Assembly: GCA_015179125.1 (NCBI GenBank)
Contig: WHVA01000175.1
Location: 124,001 to 188,000 of the forward strand
DNA from: Gautieria morchelliformis
Lineage: Eukaryota; Basidiomycota; Agaricomycetes; Gomphales; Gomphaceae
DNA: 64,000 nucleotides
Reading direction: 5' to 3'
Shown here: positions 1-10,009 of the stretch, piece by piece
How positions within the stretch are numbered: position 1 is the first letter of the stretch
How the letters are laid out: every line of letters starts with the position of its first letter
Program-made: the position numbers and the translations under genes
The notes under the pieces: generated by a model
Told to the model about the DNA's origin: nothing
Seen by the model: the letters and a program-made list of their open reading frames with translations, nothing else
Databases searched by the model: none

Positions 1-96
1 CCTAACAAGACTTGCGCGGTTTCGAGCAGTTTCAATAACTTCATCGCCAATCATCGCATGAGCTGCAGGTGAACGGATCAGTCTAACTATGAAGGT

Positions 97-1010
97 GTGA
101 CAAAGACTGAACTCACCTTTACAAGATTCCAGGCCGGTAATGGCCCCCTCAGCAAACGTAGCATTTCGATGGTCGACGACATCACCAGCAATGATGTCAT
201 GGTCGAGATGGAGAAGGTTGATGATGTGTTGAGGGATGTTCGGATGCATTTGCGAAAGGCTAGGTACATTGAAAGGGCTGCACCTTAACTACATTTATCT
301 TTTCTACTAACCATTCATCCAACAGATTCAACACTTCAATTTGATCAAGGCGGCAATGCCGCAATCATCACCATGTTAATTCACCTCTGTCTCAGCGTCA
401 ACTGCATCAATGGCACCGTTGACACCAACACAGTCGCAATGCACGCCATGGACCTCCACTTTAACAGCATTGACCAACGCTTTGACAGCATCAACCAACG
501 CTTTGATGGTATCGACCAATGCTTTGATGGCATCGACCAACACTTTGACAGCATCAACCTGCACCTTAACGGCATTGACCTGCGTCTCACCAGAGTCGAA
601 GTTCTCATTGAAAATTTGCGAATAGTCCAGACCAACCACCACCGATGGGCATTGGGATCAGATGAAACTTACCACTCCCATAAAAAGGAGGTAAGTATTT
701 GAGCATCATATGTCCTTATTTATCCTTTAGTTGATGTTTTTTACAGATTGTAGGATCCAGAACCGCCCTAGCCCAACAGATCCATGGAACCCCTTTGCCT
801 CTGAATGTTGATATTGATCCCCCTGCCGATGTTGGAACTGCCCCCCCCCCCCCCCCCCCCCCCCCCACCATCAACCCCCTCGCTGCCTTGAACATGGACA
901 TTCTTCGTTTAATCACTTTCTATAATGATAAATTTGATATTGAGGCAACCAACCAGCTTCCTCATCATCGCGCCAAATTACTTCACTGGATGATGGATAA
1001 CCTTTCATAG
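97..1010 (+). CDS. Hypothetical coiled-coil protein with heptad repeats
   Basis: I do not recognise a function. Three open segments (about 97-260, 360-690 and 750-1010) lie in a row on the plus strand and are separated by plausible short introns, one from about 260 to 325 ending in AACAG. The first segment is acidic. The second holds about six 7-residue repeats of the type QRFDSIN/QRFDGID. The third has a proline run encoded by a 26-C tract and ends at a stop near 1010. Proteins with such RFDxI heptads occur in Agaricomycetes, often in many copies, and the period of seven suggests a coiled coil. The true start may lie left of the window. Exon borders and whether the gene is intact are uncertain. 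Confidence 0.35.
454..594 (+). repeat. 21-base tandem repeat coding FDSINQR-type heptads
   Basis: About six imperfect 21-base units encode a seven-residue pattern (F-D-S/G-I-N/D-Q-R/H/C). Units differ mostly by single substitutions, so the array probably arose by tandem duplication and then drifted. Confidence 0.7.
841..866 (+). repeat. Poly-C tract, 26 bases
   Basis: Twenty-six consecutive C bases, followed directly by ACCA. In the plus-strand frame used downstream the tract encodes about eight prolines. Any length change not divisible by three would break that frame, and the length is also hard to sequence correctly. Confidence 0.95.
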
Positions 1011-1270
1011 TTATGTACAATCTTGTCACTTTGGCAATCACTCATGCATCAAGTAACGTGTTGAGAACTGCTGGTTTCAATTCGCAAAGAAAGTAAAATC
1101 TTTCCAGATTTAACTACCCTCCTTATATCGGAACTACTTCGCCATTGCGTATCAGCTCGCGGGCGCCCAACGGGCCCTTATTAGTAAGTTACCTTTTTCG
1201 TTGTACAAATCGGGCGCCATAGCCTTGATTCCAAATTCAGCGTGCAACTGCCTTTTTGAGCTTCTTCCAC

Positions 1271-2715
1271 ATGTCCTCTCAGAAACCTCGAGTGCTCTTG
1301 ACGGCGAGTTTTACATGGTTTTTGTCCTGGGTGAGAATCGAACGGCGTATTCCCTCAGAACGATGACGGGCCTCCGGGCGTGGAATCGCCCTACATTTTC
1401 GACTTGAGCTTATACCTCGCTCGGGAATTAGGTCAGTCAAGTTATACCTCTCAATTCTGAATATTTGTTCACACGAGACTAAAGGCTGGGAAGTGAAAGT
1501 TGTTATTCCGAGCAGCCAGAAGTCCTGGATCGGTGCGTCTCCCTGAATCAGCCCCGAGCATCACTACCACGTGCACAGGCAAGGCCTATCACATTAGAGA
1601 GCTAGTCAAAGGAAGATATTACTACCCTAAGAAGCCAGGTGCGCTTTTCGTTTTTTTTTGCCAGCAAAGTCATATGCTTTATCGGATCTGACAGATGGCC
1701 TGGGCGAGACCTCTGACGCATCACGACCACTCCGTGACGGGGAAGTTGCTGAATGGATCCTTTTAGATGGCGTCAGTCAGCTCTCCCGGTTACGAATCTA
1801 CTCACTCAGTTGAACCCGGGCATCTTGGTCAGACGCCTGCGACTTGCGCCAATGTTGCTCTTCATAATCTCTATCCCGGACAGATTGACTTAGTGGTACG
1901 CTTCTTTTTCTCATTCATTCGTCTCAGAGCCTACCTTTGACAATCCAGATATCCGGCCCTAACCTCGGCCGAAATACATCCTGTACGAGACCTTGCTGTT
2001 ATTGGCCTTCATAGCTTTCCCATACACTAGTCACATTACAGCGGCATTCGCCCTTTCCTCTGGAACCATCGGTGCAGCAATGTCTGCCTCTCTCTCTCGG
2101 AAACGAGCCATAGCTCTCTCATATGGAACCTTTCTTTACCCAACCCCAGTTTCCCTCTTCCACCCTGCCCACCGTCTCGCTGGCGCAATTATAACCCAGC
2201 TATGGAATAACTGGGGTCAGGATCCAGAGGGAATTAGGGGGGATGGAGAGGTGGATCTGTACAACGTTAATATCCCCATGGTAGCGAAGCTCCTCTCAAG
2301 TGAAGGCATCGGCATAACGTGGTCGACTATGTGGCGCAACTCTTATGGAAGACTCTTCTCACAGCAGCATCCCGCCATACACCCCCCGGCAACGAACCAG
2401 GAGATACCCACTGGGGGACCAGACTCGCCCAATGTAGATTTATCGTCAGGCGATGCTGGGCAGACCTCTACCAAGAGTTCACCGGCTCCTTCGCCCCTTT
2501 TATTCAAATTCTCACCCGATATGCAGGACCTCGTGAAGCCTAGTCTAAGCTCACTCCCAACAAACACTGATGCCTGGGCAGTGCACAGCGATTTGGCTAC
2601 TGTCACACCCCTCAGGGCGAGCTTCGCTGAGCCACCTCCTGAAATCAGTATGGCGTTTCCCGGTGAAGCGGCAAGCTTCGAGACTGGTGTACGACACTGG
2701 AAGATGAGGCTGTAA
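1271..2715 (+). CDS. SurE-type survival protein / acid phosphatase (PBY1 N-domain-like)
   Basis: Eight exons can be joined in frame: 1271-1303, 1359-1431, 1485-1532, 1579-1638, 1695-1771, 1833-1895, 1949-1982 and 2042-2715, giving 353 residues. The joined protein carries the SurE landmarks in order: VLLT-NDDGPPGVESPYIFD (metal-binding NDD), KVVIPSSQKSWIGKAYHI, DGTPATCANVALHNLYP, DLVISGPNLGRNTS, ALSSGTIGAAMSAS and VDLYNVNIPM, ending with TPLRASFAEPP. SurE enzymes are metal-dependent nucleotidases or acid phosphatases; in yeast PBY1 the domain is fused to a tubulin-tyrosine-ligase-like part, which is absent here. Intron 1 must start with GC rather than GT to keep T-NDDG contiguous. The next gene converges on it with about 316 bases between stops. 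Confidence 0.9.
1304..1358 (+). other. GC-AG intron in the SurE gene
   Basis: The intron begins GCGAGT and ends CCTCAG. A GT donor lies inside it at 1331 (GTGAGA) and would share the same acceptor. Use of that donor would add nine in-frame codons between Thr and the NDDG metal-binding motif, with no stop codon. Confidence 0.65.
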
Positions 2716-3031
2716 TGCCCCAATAAACTGAATAAAATCCGTGTCCATGTACATGTAAATAGCTACATCAACCTCTATCAGTCTCTTTCATCGAACTGGA
2801 CCATTCCGTCTAGGGCCGCAGTCGATACCGGGTCTCGATAAGACACGTCATAAGGAACAAGTCCATGCCATAACTATGAAACTGGTCAGAAGAGCCGTGG
2901 TAATTACGAACGATACATCAGCACGAATCTCGCCGGATCGTGAGGCGCCTGTGACCGACGTTTGCGAGTAAACATGGAGAGAATTTATGATCCATGAGGC
3001 ATTCTAAAGGAGCTGGCTCAGAGGGAGCCGG
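2716..3031. other. Convergent intergenic region, no gene seen
   Basis: Shared 3' region between the SurE gene and the GH16 gene. I see no long reading frame or RNA gene in it. Confidence 0.6.
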
Positions 3032-4712
3032 TTAGAAAGGAGTGGTACCCACAATGAAGTTATTTGGGTCTTGAACTGTTTGCCCGCACGACCCTGGGCA
3101 ACCAGAGGTAGCGAAGCTGGCACCCGCCCAATCACCTACAACAGACGTCATGGGCATAGAAAGCATTAGCACAGGATGATCTTTACGAACCACATGTTGT
3201 AATATCTGCTGGAAAGGTTACACAATCTAATACAACAATTACGAAGATGACTTACCAAACACAATCTGGTGCTGAATGAAGAATTTGTTCAGGTTACATT
3301 CTGTTGATGCTAGCTCTGCGGAAGGCAGGCCCCAGCCCGATGGGTCGGGTGCATGTTGGATAATGTCTGTTGGGATGCTTGCACGATAGAAAAACCCTAG
3401 GGCAAGTAAGCTACTTGCTTGAGACCTTCTGCAAGACAGCTCACAGATGGCAATCGAGTCCTGATCCCACTTCATTGCATATACACCTCCGTTTAATGCA
3501 TCAAATTGAGGGCCATAAGAGGCCCGACTCCAATCTGTAATGGCACAGCCCGAGTTGTCTGCATTGGAGGACCCACAAGCTGTGTGATTCTGCGTTCCTC
3601 TTTGTCAAGAGCATTGGGAGTAGTAGAAGGAAGTCAAACTCACCGAGGGTGTTCCAGTGAAGTTGCCGGGCACGGTGAGATTACAGCCTAGAACAACGTC
3701 AAAATCATGGTTCATGCACGTTGAACTACGTATACCATTAGCTGTATGCCAGGTGATCTGAAAATAAATGAGCACATGATCGTCCTAGGAGATTCGAAAC
3801 CCACTTGATTGTGAGTGTTGTCATGAACCCCTTCAAAAACATCTGACATTCGCAAACTGTCAAACACAGATGTTGCTTGTCATGCATACCAACGACAACG
3901 TACCAATCTCCCCATTCTAGCATATTTCCATTAAATCCATGGAGCAAGATGGAAACAGAGAACTCACATTCGGCCAATTGTCCCCCACAGTCCAGAAAGC
4001 AGGCCAGACGCCTAGACAGATATCAGGACAATCTTCCGAAAGACGGAAAGGTATGGACTTACTGCACCCCCATGGTGCGCGGTTTAAGTCAAGAATGAAG
4101 AGCCCACCATTGTACCTTTTCTGACTCGAGATTCTGACGCTATGCGTCGTCTCAGTTCACGTAACAGATACATATGAAGAGTAGCAAATACCTATTACGT
4201 AGGCCGTTGTTTGGAAGCCACGTGGTGTTATCCATTCGCATAATGACTTGATTGTCTGGAGTAACCATAGCTAGGTTCTCGCTGAAGGCAACACTCGAGT
4301 TGACATAACTTGGTGGAAGCAATGCTTAAATTGACCCCTGAAAGAAGACAGTGGAAAGACATCTTACTTGACAGAACCTCTGTATTTCATGTCAGCGACA
4401 CACCAGCGAATCGGTGTGCTAGCCTGTGCTTACTGTGTGGGATCAGCTTGATCGAAGAAGTCCCATGTGCTGTAAGCTTTCACATCTTGAGCCTACAAAA
4501 TAATGGAGAGAGGAGACTTACTCAAAAAAAGTGGACCCTTGATACGTGTCCTCTGGAATCCAAATTTCAGAAATTACTGCTCTTTTTTCGGGCGGACGCG
4601 ACCACGGGAGCAGAGATGAAAGCAGCGTTGTAGGTTTGGGCAAGGTCGTGAAGGCTGCGGCCGAAAATGAAGCACACAAAGTTAGCAGAACCGGAGCCAA
4701 TAGAGAAGGCAT
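3032..4712 (-). CDS. Secreted GH16 endo-1,3(4)-beta-glucanase (laminarinase type)
   Basis: Read on the minus strand from the ATG at 4712. It starts with a signal peptide (MPSLLAPVLLTLCASFSAAA), then IWIPEDTYQGSTFFDTWDFF, SVNYVNSSVAFSENLAMVTP, VRISSQ...YNGGLFILDLN, GVWPAFWTVG-NWPN, and the catalytic NGEIDVFEGVHDNTHNQV, where the first Glu of E-I-D-x-x-E is the expected nucleophile and the last the acid/base. Further on come GGVYAMKWDQDSIAIWFFYR and GDWAGASFATSGCPGSCGQ. These are in the order known for basidiomycete GH16 enzymes acting on cell-wall beta-1,3/1,4-glucans. There are about ten introns and one 12-base microexon. The protein ends shortly after DPNNFIVG in TTPF, earlier than the usual NSLKVY-type tail, so the C-terminus is slightly short or the last exon is misread. 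Confidence 0.88.
4368..4379 (-). other. 12-base microexon in the GH16 gene
   Basis: On the minus strand the sequence A-GGT-TCT-GTC-AA is flanked by an acceptor (ATACAG) and a donor (GTAAGA). Including it turns the join between exon ADPT and exon YVNSS into the continuous family sequence DPTQGSVNYVNSS. Skipping it would delete four residues in frame. Confidence 0.6.
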
Positions 4713-5151
4713 CGTAAAGCTCGTGAGGTGGTATACAGGGACGTGATCCCCAAAGCCGAGGGTCGTTTATTTAATAAAGGTTCGTAGCACCACTAGGCGA
4801 TGCTGGCGGGCTGTCCGAACAAAGAAAGAAACGTAAGAGAGAAATGGACGTCGCGGGAGGACGGTGAACAATTAAACATTCGCAGGGTCCTTTTTTTTAT
4901 TTTCAGGTTCATGCCACGTGGTTTACATGCGTGGCAAGCGGCGTGGGAACGGACAGGGGTCACCATGAGAGATTCGTGTTGCACGCGCAGCTCAGGCGTT
5001 GAATTTACAGCGACAACAGCAATATCATAATATCAAGAGCAGAACACGCACACTGCACACAGGAGCAGTCAATACGGCATGCACCAGTATATTTTGGCAT
5101 ATGTGTGGAGACATGAAAAGAACAGCATGCAGAAAAAATGTAATAAAGGTT
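4713..5151. other. Intergenic region: GH16 upstream and eL15 3' end
   Basis: An AT-rich stretch near 4768-4783 (on the minus strand TTATTAAATAAA) lies about 60 bases upstream of the GH16 start and may act as its TATA element. Nothing else in the stretch looks coding. Confidence 0.4.
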
Positions 5152-5967
5152 TCACCGGTAGCGACGAAGGCTGAGGGTGTTGTGCTTCCGCCAAGTGGCG
5201 CGTGCGGGGTGTGGTTGTAACGGTTGCCTTTGCCGAGACCACGGTTCTGCGGCACATTTAATTTTTGACAAAGCGGCAAAGATACATGTACACACTTGTT
5301 TTCCAATGCTGGTAAGGCCACGAGCCTCCCTCCTCTTGTGTACAGGCTTGCAGATCCAGTTGATTTTCGGATCACGAGTGATCTACATTCTCCGATGTCA
5401 GCGACCTAAGTTAAGATATGTTTAGATTCTCTTACAGCCTTGTGGTTAGGATCGACCAAGATAACCTCGTAGTACTTGTAAACACCGTCCTGATTGATCC
5501 AATATGAATTCAAGACGCGGAGGTTCCCACAGCGACGTCCAACACGCTCCTCAGCAGTGCTGCGCAAACCACGCTGGAACTTAAGGTGGTTGACACCTTG
5601 ACGGACGGGCTTGCCGTAAGTTGCACCTGGAGTCCTATCGTGAGAACAGCCAACTAGACGGTGATGCCAATAACTGAGGACATACCCTTGGGAACGGGTT
5701 TCTTCCTGTTTCCCCTCCTGACCCTAACACGGTAGATCACATAGCCTTGCTTGGCTTTGTAGCCTAAGCGGCGAGCCTTGTCGGGACGAGAGGGACGCGA
5801 AGCACGGTGGATAACGTTAAGTTGACGGTACTCCCAGCACCTGTGCGGAACAAAGTGAGATAAATACATTGGAACACTGAAATAGCTCACCGCACGCGCA
5901 GCAGAAAACGGAGGACGTCGGACTGCTTCTTTTTGTATAATTCCCCAATATATTTGTATGCACCCAT
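5152..5967 (-). CDS. RPL15: 60S ribosomal protein eL15 (apparent frameshift near the C-terminus)
   Basis: Five exons on the minus strand from the ATG at 5967: [20 protein letters not shown]..., [20 protein letters not shown]..., [18 protein letters not shown]..., [20 protein letters not shown]... and [13 protein letters not shown]. This is the near-invariant eL15 of the large ribosomal subunit. After NYHT-equivalent residues the conserved end [17 protein letters not shown] followed by a stop is present, but in another frame: the run ACACCCCGCACG would need one more C. Either the gene is damaged or one base of the C run was lost in sequencing. Because eL15 is essential and usually single copy, an assembly error is likelier. 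The end given (5152) is the stop of the conserved frame. Confidence 0.93.
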
Positions 5968-6583
5968 GTCGCCCGGCTGGAGTTAAACAAAATCAGTGAC
6001 TGCGGCACTAAATACTTCAGACTTCGGTCGACCACTTGCTCTGGGAAGTCCCAGAGAGCAGTCTCCCCTGAGACATCGTACCTGGTAATTAGAACCTGTC
6101 AAAGGCAAACAATTAGCGACTATCATCCAGGCAAGATTCAAGGCATCCATCCACTCCGTCCATATAACAAGATTCCTCTACACTGCCTGAACTCCTAGGC
6201 TTTCTGGATGCCCGGACCAAGATCAAGGAGTGCTCACCTAGAAGAAATGGGGATGTAACTCTTGACGTTACTTGCCGTCGGTGAGCTTGCTTGAAGTTTC
6301 AAGATCCGACGCGTCCACAATCGTCCACCAGCAAGTCGGCAGTGGCACGAAGTATTTAATATACACTGTAATTCAACGTGTTCACTGAGGTATCGTACAG
6401 CGTTCACATTATCGTCGGGACATCGTAGCACAGAAGCCCAGCGATCCAAAAGAAAATCAAAATTTGAATCCCTCCCGCAGATTTGGATACAGCGTCACAG
6501 ATGGGATCTACGGCCACAGCTAGTACGAGGGAACCATGTAATGGATAACCCGTGATTGCACATTCGTGTAGATGGCGAGAACA
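5968..6583. other. Intergenic, no gene recognised
   Basis: The upstream region of eL15 and the 3' flank of the small acylated-protein gene. Reading frames here are short and resemble nothing I know. Confidence 0.5.
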
Positions 6584-6969
6584 TCAGTCCCACTGCGAGG
6601 ATATTTCTCAGAGCATCACTTATACAGACACTCCAGTTATACTCACCACCACCCGATCCGGCATCTCGTCCTGCTCTGACGCCCCACTCTTAGAGGCTTC
6701 CAATTTCGCTGCTAACCGTCCTTGGTTAGGATTGGCCCTGTTCACACCCCGATGCTGTTCCTAAGAAAATTCGAGATATAGGCCCTTGGTTTGGGCAAGG
6801 AAAGGCTCACAGCTTTCAGACGATTCTCAGCGGCCTGGGCCGCCGCCCGACGAGCATCTACATCGGGAGCGACTCGGCCTGAACCATAAGTTGGCTGACG
6901 AGGCCCGGCCGGATCGACGAGAGTATGACCCCCAGTATGCGTCGACGACTTCGAGCAGAGATTGCCCAT
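6584..6969 (-). CDS. Small N-myristoylation/palmitoylation-type protein (MGNLCSKS)
   Basis: Two introns removed on the minus strand (GTGAGCC...TTCTTAG and GTGAGTA...CCTCGCAG) give 92 residues. It starts MGNLCSKSS: Gly2 with Ser/Thr-rich following residues fits N-myristoylation, and Cys5 fits palmitoylation, so a membrane-tethered protein is expected. The middle is Ala/Arg-rich (DARRAAAQAAENRLKAEQHR), probably helical, then NPNQGRLAAKLEAS, and it ends PDRVWD. Small fungal proteins with a MGNLCS start, an Ala-rich helix and a W-D C-terminus are conserved across Dikarya but have no firm function that I know of. The exact finish in WD supports the last splice choice. Confidence 0.7.
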
Positions 6970-8023
6970 AGCGGCTGGAAATAAAACTCCGCCGCCTCAG
7001 CTAGTCACGGTTGCAATGGCCGTCGGACAGCGTTCAGATCAAGGTTGGAACAAAATACTTTCTGGCAGGTTTTTATCTTCTCAAGAAGTGAATTCCAGAG
7101 CCAGTGTCGTATCCTGACAAGTTTACAGGAATACAAATTCAAGGGTATTCCACGTCCAGGACCATACTGCATGCAAGGGATTGGGCTTAGTTTGTGCTTA
7201 CTAGCGTTTCCCCCATCAGGCAGGAATGTGCTTGGTACCTAAGAGTTACCACCATCACAGCCGCATTGTTGCCAATTCATATGTATACCTCTAGGAGACC
7301 TAGCGGTCCCTGGCCTGTTAACTCACCCACCGCCTAGTCTTGAAGTTGGCAGGACACGATATTAGGTTAAGCGTGAGCGAATTGGCATCTCAGCTTGGAT
7401 ACAATCTACACACGACGGCGGTACATTCAGCCTGTCAGTGTATACATTGACACACCGTATTGTTTTACGTTCCCCCTCAGAATAATGCGGTCGGCGGTTG
7501 GCAAGTACTAGTATACGGTACCTTGGCCCCTTCACTGGGCATTGATGTGCTATCCTTTCACGCTCGCCATTTGCAACTATACCCCTACGTGCCCTCGGAC
7601 GTTGATCCCATTCTGTGCGAGGACACTTGTTCAGTAAGCCTCTGGCGAGGTCTTCTGAGAACGATAGGTTTGGAGACAAAGCCACGGTGGATTGCTTGAG
7701 CCAAGCGGTATACGCGTTTAAGTTTTACCAAAGACGGTCAGATTTCCGTCTTGGTTGGCACAGCCCCAGTCCGACAGCAAGCAAGGGCGAGTCGCAACAT
7801 GAACATTGTGCTCACCTTATACAACGGTTCCACCCAAGCGCGGCTGCATATGAAGATGAACCCACTGCTTGACAGTGAATGCTGACCGTGTTTATGCATG
7901 ATGAGTACCGTCTTAGTAATTGACTCTGCATCGGGGCCACATCTTCAGTTTTCAGCATATTCTCCTCACCAAACGGGCTCAAAATGTAGCAAGTCAGATA
8001 ATATAAATTTGTCCATACCCGCG
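6970..8023. other. About 1 kb without a recognised gene
   Basis: Only short frames on both strands, none with a recognisable motif or consistent intron pattern. I see no tRNA-like arms. Confidence 0.45.
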
Positions 8024-8828
8024 CTACTCTTCCCCTACCCACCGATCTGCCATCTCGCCAATATACGGTAACTCATATCGAGAAAGTGCGTTTTGTGTCG
8101 CGTCTCGATACGCTCGTATTCTACGTACACAGACGTTCGAGTGTTCAATAACATCGTTTTGAAGGATAAAAGAAATCATACCCCATGCCGACAGCCGAAA
8201 TTAGAAGCATTATCGTGATCGTCGTCTGAAGCCACGAAGGGAAAATGAACGACGCGAGAATGCGGAGGAGTAGAAGGGGAGAGGTCAAAAGCGCAGATTG
8301 GTATGCTTGATAGATATAGCAGCTTTAGTCAAAACAGGCAATCAGAAGGGATCTAAGACGGACCATGAAATCGAATATAATCATTTGATGTCTCGAGGAT
8401 CAGGAAGAGGAGCGCTGTCCAAGACTGCATCAGATAAATACCTCCCTGCATCAGGCCTGGCGCCCACCAGTGATAGGTCCACCCAAGTATGTAACTGCAG
8501 CACAAACATCAACCCTCCAATGGAATCTGGTCTCCCACATCTGCGCAGCGGTGTCAATTTCTTCCATTGCACCTATTCCACCCATGGCAGAACTGCTGAA
8601 CGTGGGAACAGCACCAGACTGGTAGGATGAACTCGCTGGCAATGTGGAAAACCATGGCCGCTTCGACTTTGGGAGAGAAGACGACTGGGACGGTGGGGAA
8701 GAAGGAGCTAACGGTTCGTCTGGGGGTGGTGTCTGAGATTACTGCGTATGAGTAGCCTTGCCACTTTAAGTGTGTTACACGGCTCTCACATAGGGGGCGA
8801 ATGTTGATGCAAACTTGGAAGGGTCCAT
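8024..8828 (-). CDS. UPF0132/DUF4870-like small membrane protein
   Basis: Minus strand, about five exons. Exon 1 reads MDPSKFASTFAPYVRA from the ATG at 8828. A Pro/Ser-rich segment (TPPPDEPLAPSSPPSQSSS) follows, then EIDTAAQMWETRFHWRVDV, TYLGGPITALLFLILETSND, YIRFHAYQSALLTSPLLLLR, ILASFIFPSWLQTTITIMLL and a last exon ATQNALSRYELPYIGEMADR-WVGEE before the stop at 8024-8026. The core with three hydrophobic stretches and the NDYIRFHAYQS signature matches the UPF0132/DUF4870 (Tic20-like) type of small membrane proteins found in many fungi. A function is not established. All exon phases fit without frameshift. Confidence 0.7.
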
Positions 8829-9045
8829 GTAAATCAGTCGCAATAGTGCTGCAAGGATCCCTGATTGTCTAGGTTAAGTATAATAAATACTGGTTACCTT
8901 GAACTCCACGGCCTCGCGAGTTGCAAGCGAGTGAGGGATTTGTCAACAACAAACTCCGACCGCAAACGTCCGATTCTCCCATCTCCCAAAACTTACGCCG
9001 GCAGTAACGAGCCTGTTGAGCTCGAGGCAAGTAAAATCATCGACT

Positions 9046-9702
9046 ATGGTGAGTCTAAGAAACATTCATGGTATCTTGACCTTGGATTCCGTGGTTTTGG
9101 GGCTTTGCGAGTGCGGTCACACGACGGATCGCTGAACGTTATCTTGGATGACCACTTGCTGACTTCGCCCTCATGCAGTCTGACGCCCCAGTAACCCTTC
9201 GTACTCGTAAATTCATTACCAACCGCTTGCTGCAACGGCGCCAAATGGTTGTGGACGTTCTCCACCCATCACGGCCAAATGTCTCCAAGGCAGAATTGTC
9301 GGAAAAGCTGGCGGTGCTGTACAAGACGGACAAGTCGCGTGTCGTGACCTTTGGCTTCAGGACACACTTTGGTGGCGGACGTAGCACAGGCTTTGCGCTA
9401 ATCTATGACGATGAGGCTGCACATAAGAGATTTGAGCCCCGGTACCGGCTGGTCAGGGTGAGTGTTTGCAAACAGGCGTTTCGCGTAAATTCTTACTCTA
9501 GTGGCGGTGCCCAGGCTGGCATGGCAGCAAAAGTTGAGAAGGCATCCCGTAAACTGCGCAAGGAGCGCAAGAACCGTGCAAAGAAGGTTCGGGGATTAGC
9601 GAACCCGTGTGATGAGCACGTTCTCACTGATCACGTTTCTTTGTTCAGGTTCGGGGGACAAAGAAAGTCAAGGCTGCTGAACCACCAAAGAAGGGAAAGT
9701 AG
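9046..9702 (+). CDS. RPS24: 40S ribosomal protein eS24
   Basis: Exons 9046-9048, 9179-9457, 9515-9586 and 9649-9702 join to 135 residues. Exon 1 is only the ATG followed by GTGAGT, a common layout in ribosomal protein genes. An ATG at 9173 just before the acceptor is an alternative start. The protein reads [20 protein letters not shown], then [38 protein letters not shown] and [19 protein letters not shown], and ends [17 protein letters not shown], matching eS24 along its full length. The last intron is flanked on both sides by the same AGGTTCGGGG word. The gene converges with Arp1. Confidence 0.93.
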
Positions 9703-10009
9703 TCGCGTCACACTCGTTTTTACACTTTGTCTCGCATCTACCGGTCATATCACCATTGGCTTGCCGCTATCAAAATTCATCTTTGCACAAATTGGAGAGG
9801 GTGTATCGTATATATCACTGCATATGCCCGCACAAGAATATGATATGCATCTCATGCACTATTTCTCTTAGGCTTGTGAAGGTTGTGTGCAATTGGATAG
9901 CGAGTGTGGTTAGGGTGTACGTCATGCACGAGATTACAGTTATGAAGCTATGGGTATCGAAAAAAAGAAAGCCGGCATCTGTAAGACGAAAGAAAGCAGC
10001 GGTCAAAAG
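9703..10009. other. Convergent intergenic region
   Basis: The 3' regions of eS24 and Arp1. No gene seen. Confidence 0.5.

Noticed and set aside
3738-3977. Unspliced minus-strand frame in the middle of GH16
   Set aside because: It reads across two introns; spliced exons give the catalytic NGEIDVFEGVHDN instead.
9940-9975. Plus-strand KLWVSKKRK resembling the actin-related C-terminus (MWVSKxE)
   Set aside because: The real ARP1 end ([13 protein letters not shown]) is on the minus strand at about 10012-10066, so the plus-strand likeness is chance.
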